DNA of 64,000 nucleotides from the IMG/VR virus record IMGVR_UViG_3300049448_000340, positions 16,219 to 80,218 of that record. One strand, 5' to 3'. The stretch comes from a virus. The notes under the pieces were generated by a model that saw only the letters and a list, made by a program, of their open reading frames with translations, did not search any database and had not been told where the DNA came from. Both the position numbers and the translations under genes were made by a program. This document shows positions 40,777 through 50,027 of the stretch, piece after piece; the first letter of the stretch is position 1; every line of letters starts with the position of its first letter.

Positions 40777-41445
40777 TTACCGTTTGTCGCTACGGAATTT
40801 GCAGGACTGCAGAGTCCACATGTGGTGCATGAACTGTTCGAAGTCTTGAATGTCCTCGATGAACCTGCAGTAGTAATAGTACGAGTAGTCCATGGTGATG
40901 ACTACGCCATCAGACACCGGAGTTGTGAATACTACGTTGATCAAGTCGGAGTCGATGTCCCAGTTTGCAGGGTCGTCCAATACGCCATCGAGGTACACGT
41001 TCATAGGCTGTAGGAGGTTAGCTCCTCCGACAGGCTCAATGAACCAGGTGCTCCAAGTCCTCATCAAACGGAACGTTGTACGAGTGCCATCGCCTGTCGC
41101 GATGTGCTGATTCAGTCGGCGGTTGTCTTTCGGGTTGTTGTAGAAGAACCTTCCATACTGGCCTCGGCAGGCTACGAACAAGCCCGAGATCTCTTGGAGC
41201 TCCTTCATGCCTGCGACAAAGTGACCGGTATCCTTATCGACGTTCTGTGTCTCGTCCGCCAAGAGCTCGAACGTAATCTCGAACTCCCAAAGCGGATAGG
41301 CTTGCCTAGCAGAAATCTGCTCGACGCCTTTAACTGTAGTCTGTACTATCGAGGCATAGGTTGGCTTAACGTGAACAGAGAAGCCTGGCCTCAAGGTAGG
41401 AAAAACCGGAGTCGGTGTGGGATAAGTGAACGCCATTACGGCCAC
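40777..41445 (-). CDS. Tail tip protein with DUF2460 domain, GTA gp12-like (copy 1)
   Basis: FSVHVKPTYASIVQTTVKGVEQISARQAYPLWEFEITFELL, then GLFVACRGQYGRFFYNNPKDN, then TFRLMRTW and CRFIEDIQDFEQFMHHMW match the DUF2460 layout (P.w.F.l.y..l, then G....F...dp.d). The family is the distal tail protein partner of GTA gp12. A second, longer copy lies directly upstream with the same motifs (41436-42707). Confidence 0.8.
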   Translation of the reverse strand: MAVMAFTYPTPTPVFPTLRPGFSVHVKPTYASIVQTTVKGVEQISARQAYPLWEFEITFELLADETQNVDKDTGHFVAGMKELQEISGLFVACRGQYGRFFYNNPKDNRRLNQHIATGDGTRTTFRLMRTWSTWFIEPVGGANLLQPMNVYLDGVLDDPANWDIDSDLINVVFTTPVSDGVVITMDYSYYYYCRFIEDIQDFEQFMHHMWTLQSCKFRSDKR

Positions 41446-42707
41446 CAGTCAACGATGAGATTTGCATCACCGGGCCTAAAGGGATTACCTCCGTATGCGT
41501 CGTTTGCTGCAGGGAAGATGTTACCTCCTCCAAGTCCCGTCGTACCGTCGCACCTGATCTCCATATGCATGGTCAACGGGCTGAGAGGGTTTATCTTGGC
41601 TGAAGGAATGTCAGTCCTACCTCTTGTGACCTCCAAGAACTGAGTTGTGTCGGTGATATCCATATCGATGTGGATTTCTATCGGAGGATCGATACAGTTG
41701 GTGAACACAACCCTCATATAGCAGGCTGTAATGTTGTAAGTGGTCACGATAAACTTTGTGAAGTAAGTCCTACAGGTGACTCGGAAGGACCCTGTATCGG
41801 GTACCTGTATATTACCTGAGACAACCGTGAATAGGTTGCTCGGGAACCCTGTATCAACATCAGGCCTCTGGAACTGCCAGCCGTTGGCTACATATGGAGC
41901 TCCGATGGCCGTGCCAAGATCTGGTGCGTATAGCCATACCTCTTGAGTTGGAGGAGGATCAGTTTGGGGCGTCGTGATAATCGGATCTTCATCCGGGATA
42001 TGCTTTGGAAGGAAGATTGTACTCCCAGGTGGAGGAGGTGGGTCAGGCAAAGTACTCCTGAACTTCAAGGAAGGAACACGCCACCAACCGTAGGCGAACT
42101 CCTCTAAGTCGAGCATATCCTCGATGAAGCGACAGTAGTAGAAGAACGAGAAGTCGGCTGTAATCTCGACTCCCGGTGCAGGAGGATTTACGAACTTAAG
42201 AGTACGGAGGTCTGTATCGATCCACCAGTTGTTTGGCTGTAAGACGATAACCCCGTTGAAGTACACGTTGAAGGTTTTGCCTACCCGGACATCTGCAATG
42301 CCGATAGGCTCGACGATGGCGTAAGGAGCAAACCCCCAAGTCCTGCTTAGCACAAAATCCTTAACAACTCCGTCACCTGAGCCTATGAGCTGCCCGACGC
42401 GAGAGTTGTCGTCTGGGTCCTGGTAGATGAAGGTTCCGTATTGCCCGTTCAACAGAAGCCAGAACTCAGACAGAGTCTGCATCTCTGTGTATCCCAGCAC
42501 GTCTGAGAACGGAGAAGGATTTTTGCCCTCGTCCCTCAGGACCTCATACGTTAGTTCGAACTCCCACAGTGGATAGGGCATCTGATAGTTGGTCACCTCT
42601 CGCCCTGAAGGAGGTGAGCTCACTATCGAAGCGAACGTGGGCTTCTTGTGCACAGAGAAGCCTACATGGATCAGAGGCTCGGCCGGGAAGAGAGGGATAT
42701 CGGTCAT
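41436..42707 (-). CDS. Tail tip protein with DUF2460 domain plus extra C-terminal domain (copy 2)
   Basis: The first 215 residues repeat the layout of the next gene: FSVHKKPTFASIVSSPPSG, YPLWEFELTYEVL, LNGQYGTFIYQDPDDNSRVGQLIGSGDG, FVLSRTW and FYYCRFIEDMLDLEEF. A proline linker (DPPPPPGS) then leads to a 190-residue beta-rich domain (GNIQVPDTGSFRVTCRTYF, CYMRVVFTNC) not present in copy 1. A tandem duplication with one copy gaining a possible carbohydrate-binding or decoration domain is the simplest reading. Confidence 0.78.
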   Translation of the reverse strand: MTDIPLFPAEPLIHVGFSVHKKPTFASIVSSPPSGREVTNYQMPYPLWEFELTYEVLRDEGKNPSPFSDVLGYTEMQTLSEFWLLLNGQYGTFIYQDPDDNSRVGQLIGSGDGVVKDFVLSRTWGFAPYAIVEPIGIADVRVGKTFNVYFNGVIVLQPNNWWIDTDLRTLKFVNPPAPGVEITADFSFFYYCRFIEDMLDLEEFAYGWWRVPSLKFRSTLPDPPPPPGSTIFLPKHIPDEDPIITTPQTDPPPTQEVWLYAPDLGTAIGAPYVANGWQFQRPDVDTGFPSNLFTVVSGNIQVPDTGSFRVTCRTYFTKFIVTTYNITACYMRVVFTNCIDPPIEIHIDMDITDTTQFLEVTRGRTDIPSAKINPLSPLTMHMEIRCDGTTGLGGGNIFPAANDAYGGNPFRPGDANLIVDWWP

Positions 42708-42719
42708 GACTTCGGTCAG

Positions 42720-45700
42720 CTAGAAGCCTGCAGGCCTCCAGCCGTTCCGAGCGGCGTTTTCAGCCCAGCGCATCATGGAGTTGCTGTTCCTCCTCATCAA
42801 TCCTTCAAAGGACGAGCGTGTCGCAAATGGATGGTACCCCGAGACATTGGCGTTGTAGTTCAAAGTGGTCGTGTTGCTACCTCCACCTCCACTTCTGTTA
42901 CCTCCTGAGGCGGTGTTGTGGATCATGTTCTGTACGCCGTCAGAGAGATCTGCTGGTAGGACCATCTCCCTGGGATGGATGACAGCTAGGGTACCTCCAC
43001 GGCCGTCATCAACCTTCATGCCTCCGGCGGCTGAAGGGACGACCATACCTGCATAACCGAAGAGGCCTCCGATGAACGGGATCGCCTTAAAGAGTGAACC
43101 GATACCCCCGAGAGCAGAACCGACTCCCGATGTAGCAGCCCCAGCAGCGTGGGCTTGTAGAGCTGCCTCGTCTGTTACAACAGCAGCAGTGTGACCAGTT
43201 TCAGCGGCCTGCCCTAGAACCTTCGCACCAGTCAGGGCCGTCTCAGTAGTAGCTGCGGTACCCTTGACTGCAACGCCAGTTGCCGTAACTGCTGTGTCCG
43301 TATTCTTGGTCGCCGTACCGAGTGTTGTTGCAGCCTGTTCGATGACCTTAGCACTCGCGAGTTTAGTGCTTCCCCCGAACAGCAGATCAAATCCGCTTGA
43401 CAGGTTCTTGATAGCACTTGGTAGACCTGTAACCAGCGAGAGGGCTCCACCAAGTACTCGCATCCTGGGGCTCACCAGCGCCAAACCGCCTGCTAAGGCT
43501 GACAGCCCTGAGCCCACTCGGGTTAGAGCATCCCAGGTACTACCTGTGCTTGTGCTTGTTGAACTCGACGATGAGGTACCACCGGAGCCTGTGGTACTGG
43601 GCGTCCCGGTGTCCTTGTTACCCCCGCCCGTCCCAGTGCCTGTACCTTTGGACTCGATGGTAGTCGTCAGCTTTGTCAGAGCTTGGGTGTTCTTGCTGAT
43701 TTCTGAAGCCGACGATTGGGTCGAGCGGCTGTCTTCGGTTGTTGCAGTCGTACCCTTCTGGGCTTCTGCTGTATTGCTTCTGGTTACGTTAGCATCGTCC
43801 GACATAGCCGTTTTGGCTTGAGTCGTCTCTGTCGAGAGACCCTTAACGGCTGTGCTGTTCTCGTTGACTGCTTGCTTGAGGGCCGCTGCATCAGGGTCGC
43901 TGCCTCCTCCACTGCCCCTTCCTGACCATCTGCCTCCTCGGGCTTCAACAGGCTCGATATGCCAGGGCTCTTTCTTCTCGCTCCAGTTCTCAAGCGGAGC
44001 CCACAAGCCTTGCTTGGCTAAGAAAGGCCGCATCCTCTCGAGTTCTGCCTGCGACAGCTGCTCTCCGCCAGCACCTCTCAGGTCGTTGGCTAGGCCAAGC
44101 TGCTCAACCTGGTCTCCGTACCCATGTAGTGAACCGCCGGGCTTGGCGTGTCCGATGCCTGCAACCTGTTGAGATACAGGTCGGAAGAGACTCCCCTTTG
44201 AGACATCCATGCCGGACGACCGAGCATCAGCCAAGGCTGCATCAAGCCGAGTATGGAAGTCCTGAGCCAGCTCTGGGCTGTCTCTGCCGACAGTTGGAGA
44301 TGGTACATTAACTGAAGACGGTCCCGTGATATTGAAGGTACTGGTACCACGGAGTGTAGGTGAGGTTAGATCGCGCTCGCCTGAGGCACCACCACGGAGC
44401 TCAGCGGGAGTCGGGCCAGCTCCTCCAGGACCTCCCCTCGAGATCTGGGCACCAGCTCCGATACTCTTAGCCTGATCGATCTTGGTGGTCAGGTCTTTGA
44501 TCGCTTGGGTGTTCAGCTCAACGTAGTTGCCGGACTTCTTGGTGACCTCAGTCAGGTTCTGTTGTGCCGTCTTGAGGCTCTCGTCAGTCTTGCCCGGGCC
44601 TAGGCCGATAGCCTTGGTAACCCAGCTTGAAATAACCGAGCCGAGAGTGGTGTCTTTACCCGCTTCGGTCTCTACACCTAACGACTTGGCAAGCTGCTGT
44701 CCCGCAAGCTGGCTCGCTATGGAGCCTCCGAGACCAACGACCCCTCTTATCAGGGCCTGTCTCAGCTGCTGGGCCGCTTGCACCCGAGTCATTGTCCTGT
44801 CTAGGGCGCCCGTAATGACCTGCTCGATAGCTGACCCGACTTGATCGAACGATCGCTTGAACGCCTCCGCCATCTGCTTCGACGATTTATCGGCAGCAGC
44901 GGCGATCTTGTCCTGCTCGGATGCTACTGCCCGAGCGTAATCAGCCTCCAGCTGTAATCGTTTAAGTTGGAACTCCTCCCTGACGTCCTGCTTGAGGTTT
45001 TCGTTCGCGAGGATCGCGTCGTACTGGGCTGCTAGTTGGGTGTATAACTGAGCGGTATACTCAATCTGGTAACCTGCTGCCTGGGTCGCAGTGATTTTAT
45101 GCTCACGAACCTGAGCTTCCATATTTCTACGGAATGTCTCAAGATACGCATTGTCGATACGGCTCTTCATCTCCGTTTGACGCATGGTCTCACGGATCTG
45201 ATCGTCGACAGCTCGCTGAGCAGCGCGAGCCATCTCAGTTTGGACTTCAGCCCACTGGTTACCGGTCTTACCGAACAGACGTGCCGCCTCGGAAGCCCAC
45301 TCCTGGTAGATCTGCCGAATCTGTGTCCAGTTCTTACTGGCTTCCTGGAGCTTCTGACGCTCTGCAGCAGCGAAGCGTTGGTAGTTCTGTTCGGCTATCT
45401 GATTGGCAAGGGCTGACTGCTTCGACTGCTCTGCACTGTACCTTTCAGGCTGACTTGCATCCTCTCCTCTGGCACGCATTCCGGAGAGGATCTCTCTCTG
45501 AAGGCGCATCTGAGTATTGAGGTCGCTGGCAGCTTCGATCTGCTTGCGATGCTGAAGCTCGACGAAAAGGTTGAACTGCTGATCAGCTGCTGCTCTAGCT
45601 GCGTCCGTCTCCCGATTGAAGCCCTCAAGGGCTTGGGTGGTGTGCTCTCCCCAATATTCGGCATTATAGGCAGCCTGCCTACGGCGGATCTCAGCAATCT

Positions 45701-47078
45701 TTGTCTGATTGTTCTCAGCCGCCCGAACTTCTTCTTCGAAGCCTAACTGGGCCCGCTTAAAGGTATCCTGTTCGTCTTTGCCCTTGATAGTTGAGCTCTC
45801 GACTGTCAGGTTCCTGATAGTCCTGGTGATATCTGCCAGGTTCTTGGAGATCTCGAGTCGCTTACCTTCTGAGGCGGTGGTCCCCTCTGTGAGGCCCTGC
45901 ATCTCCTTCTCGAGCTCAGCCCGACGCTCGGATAGGACCGTTATGGCTCGAAGGATATCGGCTTGCTTGGATAGCTCAGGAGAACCCTGGACAACAGCAG
46001 CCCCCGCAGCCCTCTGCAGAGGTGACTCTGCCGGAGCCATATCGTTCGGGTTAGGCTTAAGCTTCGAAACATCCAGTCCGCCTAGTACATCTAAGCCTGG
46101 AGGGGGAGCCATCCCCTGCATACCGCTTACCAGGTTTAGGTACGCCTGCAACTGGACTGTAGTGTCGCGTACGCTCTCTCCTGCTTTGCCAAACCGGTCA
46201 TCAAGAGCTTGGAGGATGACTGCTAGCCCTGCAGACTCTTCGCCACTTTTGTTTAGCCGCGAAGCCAGGTTTGCAAGCTCGGGGCTTATGGCTTTGATGT
46301 CTTCGGCGCCCTTCAAGAACGATGAAGATGTTGTCCCGAACATCTTCTCGAACTTTTCAGTGCCGGCAGACAGACTCATATTGTTGATCGACGCGAAGGC
46401 CTGAACCAAGTTCATGATCTTCGGTCGTTGGGCATTCGCTGCATCGCCGATCTTGTCGACGTATTGCATCACCTCGCGAGCAGAACCAGATGACTGGTTG
46501 AATCGGCTTGTGAAAGTATCGCGCCATCCTTCAACATCGGACTTGGATACATTCAGTCCTTGTCCGAGAAGGAGTAGATTGTTGTAGGTGTCTCTGACTG
46601 CAGCGGAGCCCTGATAGGCTTCGTAGGCGAAGTAAGCAGTCGCTGCAGCAGCGGCTAGTGCTGCACCTCCGGCAACAGCAAAGCCTCCGGACATCATTCC
46701 GGTAAGGGCGTTGACTGCGGTACCTAGACCTCCCATCCTCTCCGTCATGACCACGAGAGAGCCTGGGATGCGGCTGAAGTTGCCGGTCATCATCTCATGA
46801 CCGAGCACGATTATTTCACGTATCGCCCCCGAAGTGGCGAACGTGAACTGGTTCATAGGACCAGCTGGTGGTACTATATTGAGGGTTGCGTTACCTGCAG
46901 CAGCGGCTGCATTACCCATCTGGGTGAACGCATTGGCAGCCGCGTTGGCTGCATTGGCGGCTTGGTTGGTAGCGTTGGTGAACTGCTGGGTATAGGCAGC
47001 GCCTTGCTGCATCCCCTGGTTGAATTGACCAAGAGTCGCAGTGACGTTTACATTAATCCCGCCGCCACCACCAAGCAT
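42720..47078 (-). CDS. Tail tape measure protein with an M15-like peptidase domain
   Basis: At 1452 residues this is the longest gene and lies just after the tail chaperones, as tape measures do. It opens with an Asn/Ala-rich helix, has hydrophobic stretches (near residues 130-165, 1260-1290 and 1375-1400), and has long coiled-coil-like helices in the middle. Residues about 940-1040 look like an M15/VanY-type peptidase: SLFRPVSQQ, KPGGSLHGYG, LGLANDL and EPWHIE supply the metal-binding His, Asp and His. Such a domain would open peptidoglycan as the tail injects DNA. Gly/Ser/Thr-rich linkers surround it. Predicted tail is long. Confidence 0.88.
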   Translation of the reverse strand: MLGGGGGINVNVTATLGQFNQGMQQGAAYTQQFTNATNQAANAANAAANAFTQMGNAAAAAGNATLNIVPPAGPMNQFTFATSGAIREIIVLGHEMMTGNFSRIPGSLVVMTERMGGLGTAVNALTGMMSGGFAVAGGAALAAAAATAYFAYEAYQGSAAVRDTYNNLLLLGQGLNVSKSDVEGWRDTFTSRFNQSSGSAREVMQYVDKIGDAANAQRPKIMNLVQAFASINNMSLSAGTEKFEKMFGTTSSSFLKGAEDIKAISPELANLASRLNKSGEESAGLAVILQALDDRFGKAGESVRDTTVQLQAYLNLVSGMQGMAPPPGLDVLGGLDVSKLKPNPNDMAPAESPLQRAAGAAVVQGSPELSKQADILRAITVLSERRAELEKEMQGLTEGTTASEGKRLEISKNLADITRTIRNLTVESSTIKGKDEQDTFKRAQLGFEEEVRAAENNQTKIAEIRRRQAAYNAEYWGEHTTQALEGFNRETDAARAAADQQFNLFVELQHRKQIEAASDLNTQMRLQREILSGMRARGEDASQPERYSAEQSKQSALANQIAEQNYQRFAAAERQKLQEASKNWTQIRQIYQEWASEAARLFGKTGNQWAEVQTEMARAAQRAVDDQIRETMRQTEMKSRIDNAYLETFRRNMEAQVREHKITATQAAGYQIEYTAQLYTQLAAQYDAILANENLKQDVREEFQLKRLQLEADYARAVASEQDKIAAAADKSSKQMAEAFKRSFDQVGSAIEQVITGALDRTMTRVQAAQQLRQALIRGVVGLGGSIASQLAGQQLAKSLGVETEAGKDTTLGSVISSWVTKAIGLGPGKTDESLKTAQQNLTEVTKKSGNYVELNTQAIKDLTTKIDQAKSIGAGAQISRGGPGGAGPTPAELRGGASGERDLTSPTLRGTSTFNITGPSSVNVPSPTVGRDSPELAQDFHTRLDAALADARSSGMDVSKGSLFRPVSQQVAGIGHAKPGGSLHGYGDQVEQLGLANDLRGAGGEQLSQAELERMRPFLAKQGLWAPLENWSEKKEPWHIEPVEARGGRWSGRGSGGGSDPDAAALKQAVNENSTAVKGLSTETTQAKTAMSDDANVTRSNTAEAQKGTTATTEDSRSTQSSASEISKNTQALTKLTTTIESKGTGTGTGGGNKDTGTPSTTGSGGTSSSSSTSTSTGSTWDALTRVGSGLSALAGGLALVSPRMRVLGGALSLVTGLPSAIKNLSSGFDLLFGGSTKLASAKVIEQAATTLGTATKNTDTAVTATGVAVKGTAATTETALTGAKVLGQAAETGHTAAVVTDEAALQAHAAGAATSGVGSALGGIGSLFKAIPFIGGLFGYAGMVVPSAAGGMKVDDGRGGTLAVIHPREMVLPADLSDGVQNMIHNTASGGNRSGGGGSNTTTLNYNANVSGYHPFATRSSFEGLMRRNSNSMMRWAENAARNGWRPAGF

Positions 47079-47096
47079 CTCACTACCTCGTCGATC

Positions 47097-48052
47097 TTAG
47101 CCTACGTACTCGCCGTTAGGTTGGTTCTTGAGCCATTCGCCTATACGAATGACATTCGTGTAAGGATCGTCTGCTTCAGTTAGCGCAGGAGAACCTCCCT
47201 GCATGTTCTGCTTAAGCTTGGCTTGAAGGTTTGTAGCTGCCTCCTGTTTATCCGGGTCCCAACTGAAGTACCCAACAGCCCACTGGCGAAGTGAAGGTCG
47301 CCTCTTCCACTCCGCCAGCAAAGCCTTATATCTTCTGTAGGACCATCTCCTGTTGATGCGATCCCAGGATCCTCCCTCGACGCCTTCAGAGACGAGTCGG
47401 GCGATTATTGCATCAAAGTCGGGGAGTCCGTCTCCATCAGGAACTCCTCCAGGGTCAGGTGCCCGTTGGACGGAGTCTGTGATGCTTTTCCCTCGCCGCT
47501 GAAGGAGGGATTCGACCCAGCCGATTCCGCCTCCCCGTTTGAACCCGAGGAGGCCTCGGCTTCCCCCGGCGAGGGCTCCGACTCCGGCAGCTTGGGTGCC
47601 CATTCCTCCTCCGTCAGGAGGGAGGACTTGATCATTAGGGCACCATAGGAGGCCGTCAGCATTCGCCATTGACTCGTCTTTAAGTCCTTGCACAGCTCGG
47701 CATGCTTACGGTCCATCGCATCAGCCTGGGTACCCTCGGAGGCGAGGGCTCTCTCGGCTACCTCCTCGTCGGACGTGAGGATGACAGAGAGGATCCGGAG
47801 GATCGCGTCGATGCGCTCGACCACATCCCGTCCTGCTGCGACGAATCCCATGTACCCCCAGACCTGGCGGATTATGTGGAAGTGCAGCTCGGGGATCTGG
47901 TACTTCTTGTCTCCGACTACGAAGACAACGTACTCATCCGTCTGCTCGACCTTCTTAAGATCCGCCAGGATCTGCTCGCGAGCCTTACGCAGGTCTTCCT
48001 GGGTAGGTCCCTGCGTATTATAGGACGCCGTCAAGACTGGAAAGTCGGACAT
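47097..48052 (-). CDS. Tail assembly chaperone fusion (G-T) made by -1 frameshift
   Basis: The upstream chaperone frame (from ATG 48052) and the downstream frame (to 47097) overlap. GGGAAAA on the minus strand at 47492-47486 is in the right phase (GAG GGA AAA) for a -1 slip into the downstream frame, which continues AGC ATC ACA. The slip would give a product of about 318 residues. The T part (WDRINRRWSYRRYKALLAEWKRRPSLRQWAVGYFSW in parts) is typical of lambda-GT-like proteins. It lies between tail tube and tape measure genes. Such fusions help assemble the tail around the tape measure. Confidence 0.82.
47405..48052 (-). CDS. Tail assembly chaperone (G-like, unshifted product)
   Basis: The 215-residue zero-frame product starts MSDFPVLTASY and has a folded N-terminal part (QTDEYVVFVVGDKKYQIPELHFHIIRQVWGYM) and helices to about residue 160, then a Ser/Gly/Glu-rich tail. 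It ends 81 bases after the slip site. In related phages the unshifted form is made in excess and neither form is kept in the virion. Confidence 0.8.
   Translation of the reverse strand: MSDFPVLTASYNTQGPTQEDLRKAREQILADLKKVEQTDEYVVFVVGDKKYQIPELHFHIIRQVWGYMGFVAAGRDVVERIDAILRILSVILTSDEEVAERALASEGTQADAMDRKHAELCKDLKTSQWRMLTASYGALMIKSSLLTEEEWAPKLPESEPSPGEAEASSGSNGEAESAGSNPSFSGEGKASQTPSNGHLTLEEFLMETDSPTLMQ
47486..47492 (-). promoter_or_regulatory. Programmed -1 ribosomal frameshift site (GGGAAAA)
   Basis: On the minus strand the heptamer reads G GGA AAA, the X XXY YYZ pattern, in phase with the upstream chaperone frame. Downstream the TCCGTC and GACGGA blocks (about 10 and 60 bases on) could form a stimulating structure, but this is weak. 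Confidence 0.82.
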
Positions 48053-48100
48053 CCGAGTCTATGCTCCTGTGTTCAGCCGGCTGGTTGTCGGCTGCGGTGG

Positions 48101-48862
48101 TTACTGGTTCGTGCTCAGCTTGAAGGTCGAGCCGTCGAAGCCGGCGAACGCACCGAACCCGAAGTCGTTGATCACGAAGTTGTCGACCGTAGTCGGCAGA
48201 CCGATGTTCGTGCCAACGCAGTTGTAGAGGGTCAGGTTCAGAGAGTTGCCGCCGTACGGCTGGTAGAAGTCCCCTCGGAATACGGGCGTCGTACCCATGA
48301 ACGGATTTCCGCCGTCCAAGGTGAAGCCGCCGGCGACCGTATACTCGTACGAGATCTGGATAGGCAAGACCGCCGGACTCGTTGGGACGTCACCGGTGAA
48401 GAAATTGTAGACGCCTCCTGTGGCTGCCTTGTATTGGCCGGCGGACAGTGTGGCGGTCGTATTGACCTTGGTCATCCTGGCGCCGGTGCTGGGAACAAAT
48501 ACGCCGAGGTCGAAGGTCCAGGTCGCTCCTTGCGAAGCCGTAATGGTGGCCGCGATATTGCGAGCCTCCGCGAACTGCGTCAGAGTCTGCCCGGCAGCAA
48601 CGGTCTGACCGAAGAATAGAGAGTTGTAGACCGGCGTCGAGATCAAGGCGTATTTGCCCTTACCCTCGATCTTGGTCTTGCCCCGGGCAACGGCAATCGG
48701 GAACTGACCCTGCGAGTACAGGTCACGCAGATCACCGGTGAAGGTAATCGTGATGTCCTGCAGAGCCATCAGCTGCACTGGCGTTGCGTCGGCGATGTCG
48801 GTGCGGGTGACGAAGAAGACCCCCGATCCGAAGCCGAGTTGCATCTGGGTAGTGGCGACCAT
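48101..48862 (-). CDS. Major tail (tube) protein
   Basis: The 253-residue product lies immediately before the chaperone genes and has the tube-protein layout: an N-terminal GFGSGVFFVTRTDIADATPVQL, ALQDITITFTGDLRDLYSQGQFPIAVARGKTKIEGKGKYA in strands, and SYEYTVAGGFTL and FRGDFYQ further on. The G/C-rich codon choice of bulk virion genes is present. Ribosome site GAGGAG precedes ATG 48862. Confidence 0.82.
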   Translation of the reverse strand: MVATTQMQLGFGSGVFFVTRTDIADATPVQLMALQDITITFTGDLRDLYSQGQFPIAVARGKTKIEGKGKYALISTPVYNSLFFGQTVAAGQTLTQFAEARNIAATITASQGATWTFDLGVFVPSTGARMTKVNTTATLSAGQYKAATGGVYNFFTGDVPTSPAVLPIQISYEYTVAGGFTLDGGNPFMGTTPVFRGDFYQPYGGNSLNLTLYNCVGTNIGLPTTVDNFVINDFGFGAFAGFDGSTFKLSTNQ

Positions 48863-48907
48863 GTCTTAACTCCTCAGAGGTCTTTTGGCGTTGTAGTAGT
48901 TAGTTAG

Positions 48908-49423
48908 CTATGGCCATAGGATCTTGATGGGGACACAGACCATGGCCTGCGAGTCTGTATCTCCAGTGTACCTCAGAATAGCCCCTTGAATCTTCACGTA
49001 TTGGACAAGGTTGCCCAATGTACAATTGTTCGGGAAACCAAAGCCAGCTGCATCACCGTCGATGGCGCTCTCGATCGCCTCCAACATCCAGGTGACATAC
49101 CTGGTTCCGAGCTCTTCCGAGTCTCCGGAATTGACGCTGCACCAGCCGAAGATCCGAGCTCCCAGCCAGCGGACGGGCGGCATGTGGAAACCTGGCTGCT
49201 CGTATATTTCCGGCATACCTTCGAACTGAGCCAAGAACGGCATGCTCTCCTGAGGGATCTGATTTCCATCAACGAACCTCCGAGCCGATCCCTGCCAGGT
49301 GCTGTGTCCCCGAATCTGCTGAGGGAACTGGGACTCCTTCAGTAGGTCAAACAGAGCCTGGAAGATCTGCTCACGAGAGGTGGCTAGCGAAGCAGTCGAA
49401 GTAGGCGATATCCGGAGTGTCAT
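48908..49423 (-). CDS. Tail terminator / completion protein
   Basis: At 171 residues in the position between the neck protein and the tube, it begins with a long helix (REQIFQALFDLLKES) and continues with a beta-rich part that contains PVRWLGARIFGWCSV, as in the fold of lambda gpU-like terminators. The identification rests mainly on synteny. It would cap the tail tube and join it to the head. Confidence 0.62.
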   Translation of the reverse strand: MTLRISPTSTASLATSREQIFQALFDLLKESQFPQQIRGHSTWQGSARRFVDGNQIPQESMPFLAQFEGMPEIYEQPGFHMPPVRWLGARIFGWCSVNSGDSEELGTRYVTWMLEAIESAIDGDAAGFGFPNNCTLGNLVQYVKIQGAILRYTGDTDSQAMVCVPIKILWP

Positions 49424-49434
49424 ATCTGCGCCTG

Positions 49435-50019
49435 CTAGCCCTTCACGAGGCCGACGCCGGAGTTGAGACCCGACCTGTTGATCGCCCTTATGACTGCCAG
49501 CTCGATGTCATTGTTGGCCTCTCTAGCCATCTCCGTGAGCGCACTCAGTAGGTAGTAGTACGGGGCCATCTTGCCGCCTGGATGGTGCACCTGGAAGGCA
49601 ACGACAAACTCATCCATCGTAGTCTCACCGCCCTGCTGGAACTCCTTCAGGGTGGAGGTAGGGAATACCAGAGCACTGGCGTTACGAGGCTTGATGAGAT
49701 GTGCAGGAATTACTCCACCCATCTCCAGGATGTTGGCGTAGGGGACCTCTTCATGGTCGACCCATACCTCACCTATGACGGTCTCGCCCTCATCGTACAC
49801 AGCAGTCGATAAGGCCTGCGCCAGATGAACATGACCAGGTCTCGTAGCGCTATGCAGGTCCGAGAACATCTCACCTATGTTGGTCTCAGCCGCTGCCTTC
49901 AACTTGCCGGTAATCACACGCATCGCCGCCATCACCTCTTGCTTTGTGAGGGCAGGCAGCTCTCTGAACTTCTCCTGCAGAGAAATGACATTTACGTCTA
50001 CGCGGATTCCGTCGGCCAT
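49435..50019 (-). CDS. HK97 gp10-like minor tail / neck protein
   Basis: LQEKFRELPALTKQEVMAAMRVITGKLKAAAETNIGE is the long helix pair and PYANILEMGGVIPAHLIKPRNASALVFP the conserved glycine-rich block of HK97 gp10-type proteins. PGGKMAPYYYLLSALTEMAREAN ends it. It lies between the connector and the terminator, as expected. Confidence 0.75.
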   Translation of the reverse strand: MADGIRVDVNVISLQEKFRELPALTKQEVMAAMRVITGKLKAAAETNIGEMFSDLHSATRPGHVHLAQALSTAVYDEGETVIGEVWVDHEEVPYANILEMGGVIPAHLIKPRNASALVFPTSTLKEFQQGGETTMDEFVVAFQVHHPGGKMAPYYYLLSALTEMAREANNDIELAVIRAINRSGLNSGVGLVKG

Positions 50020-50027
50020 ACTACATG

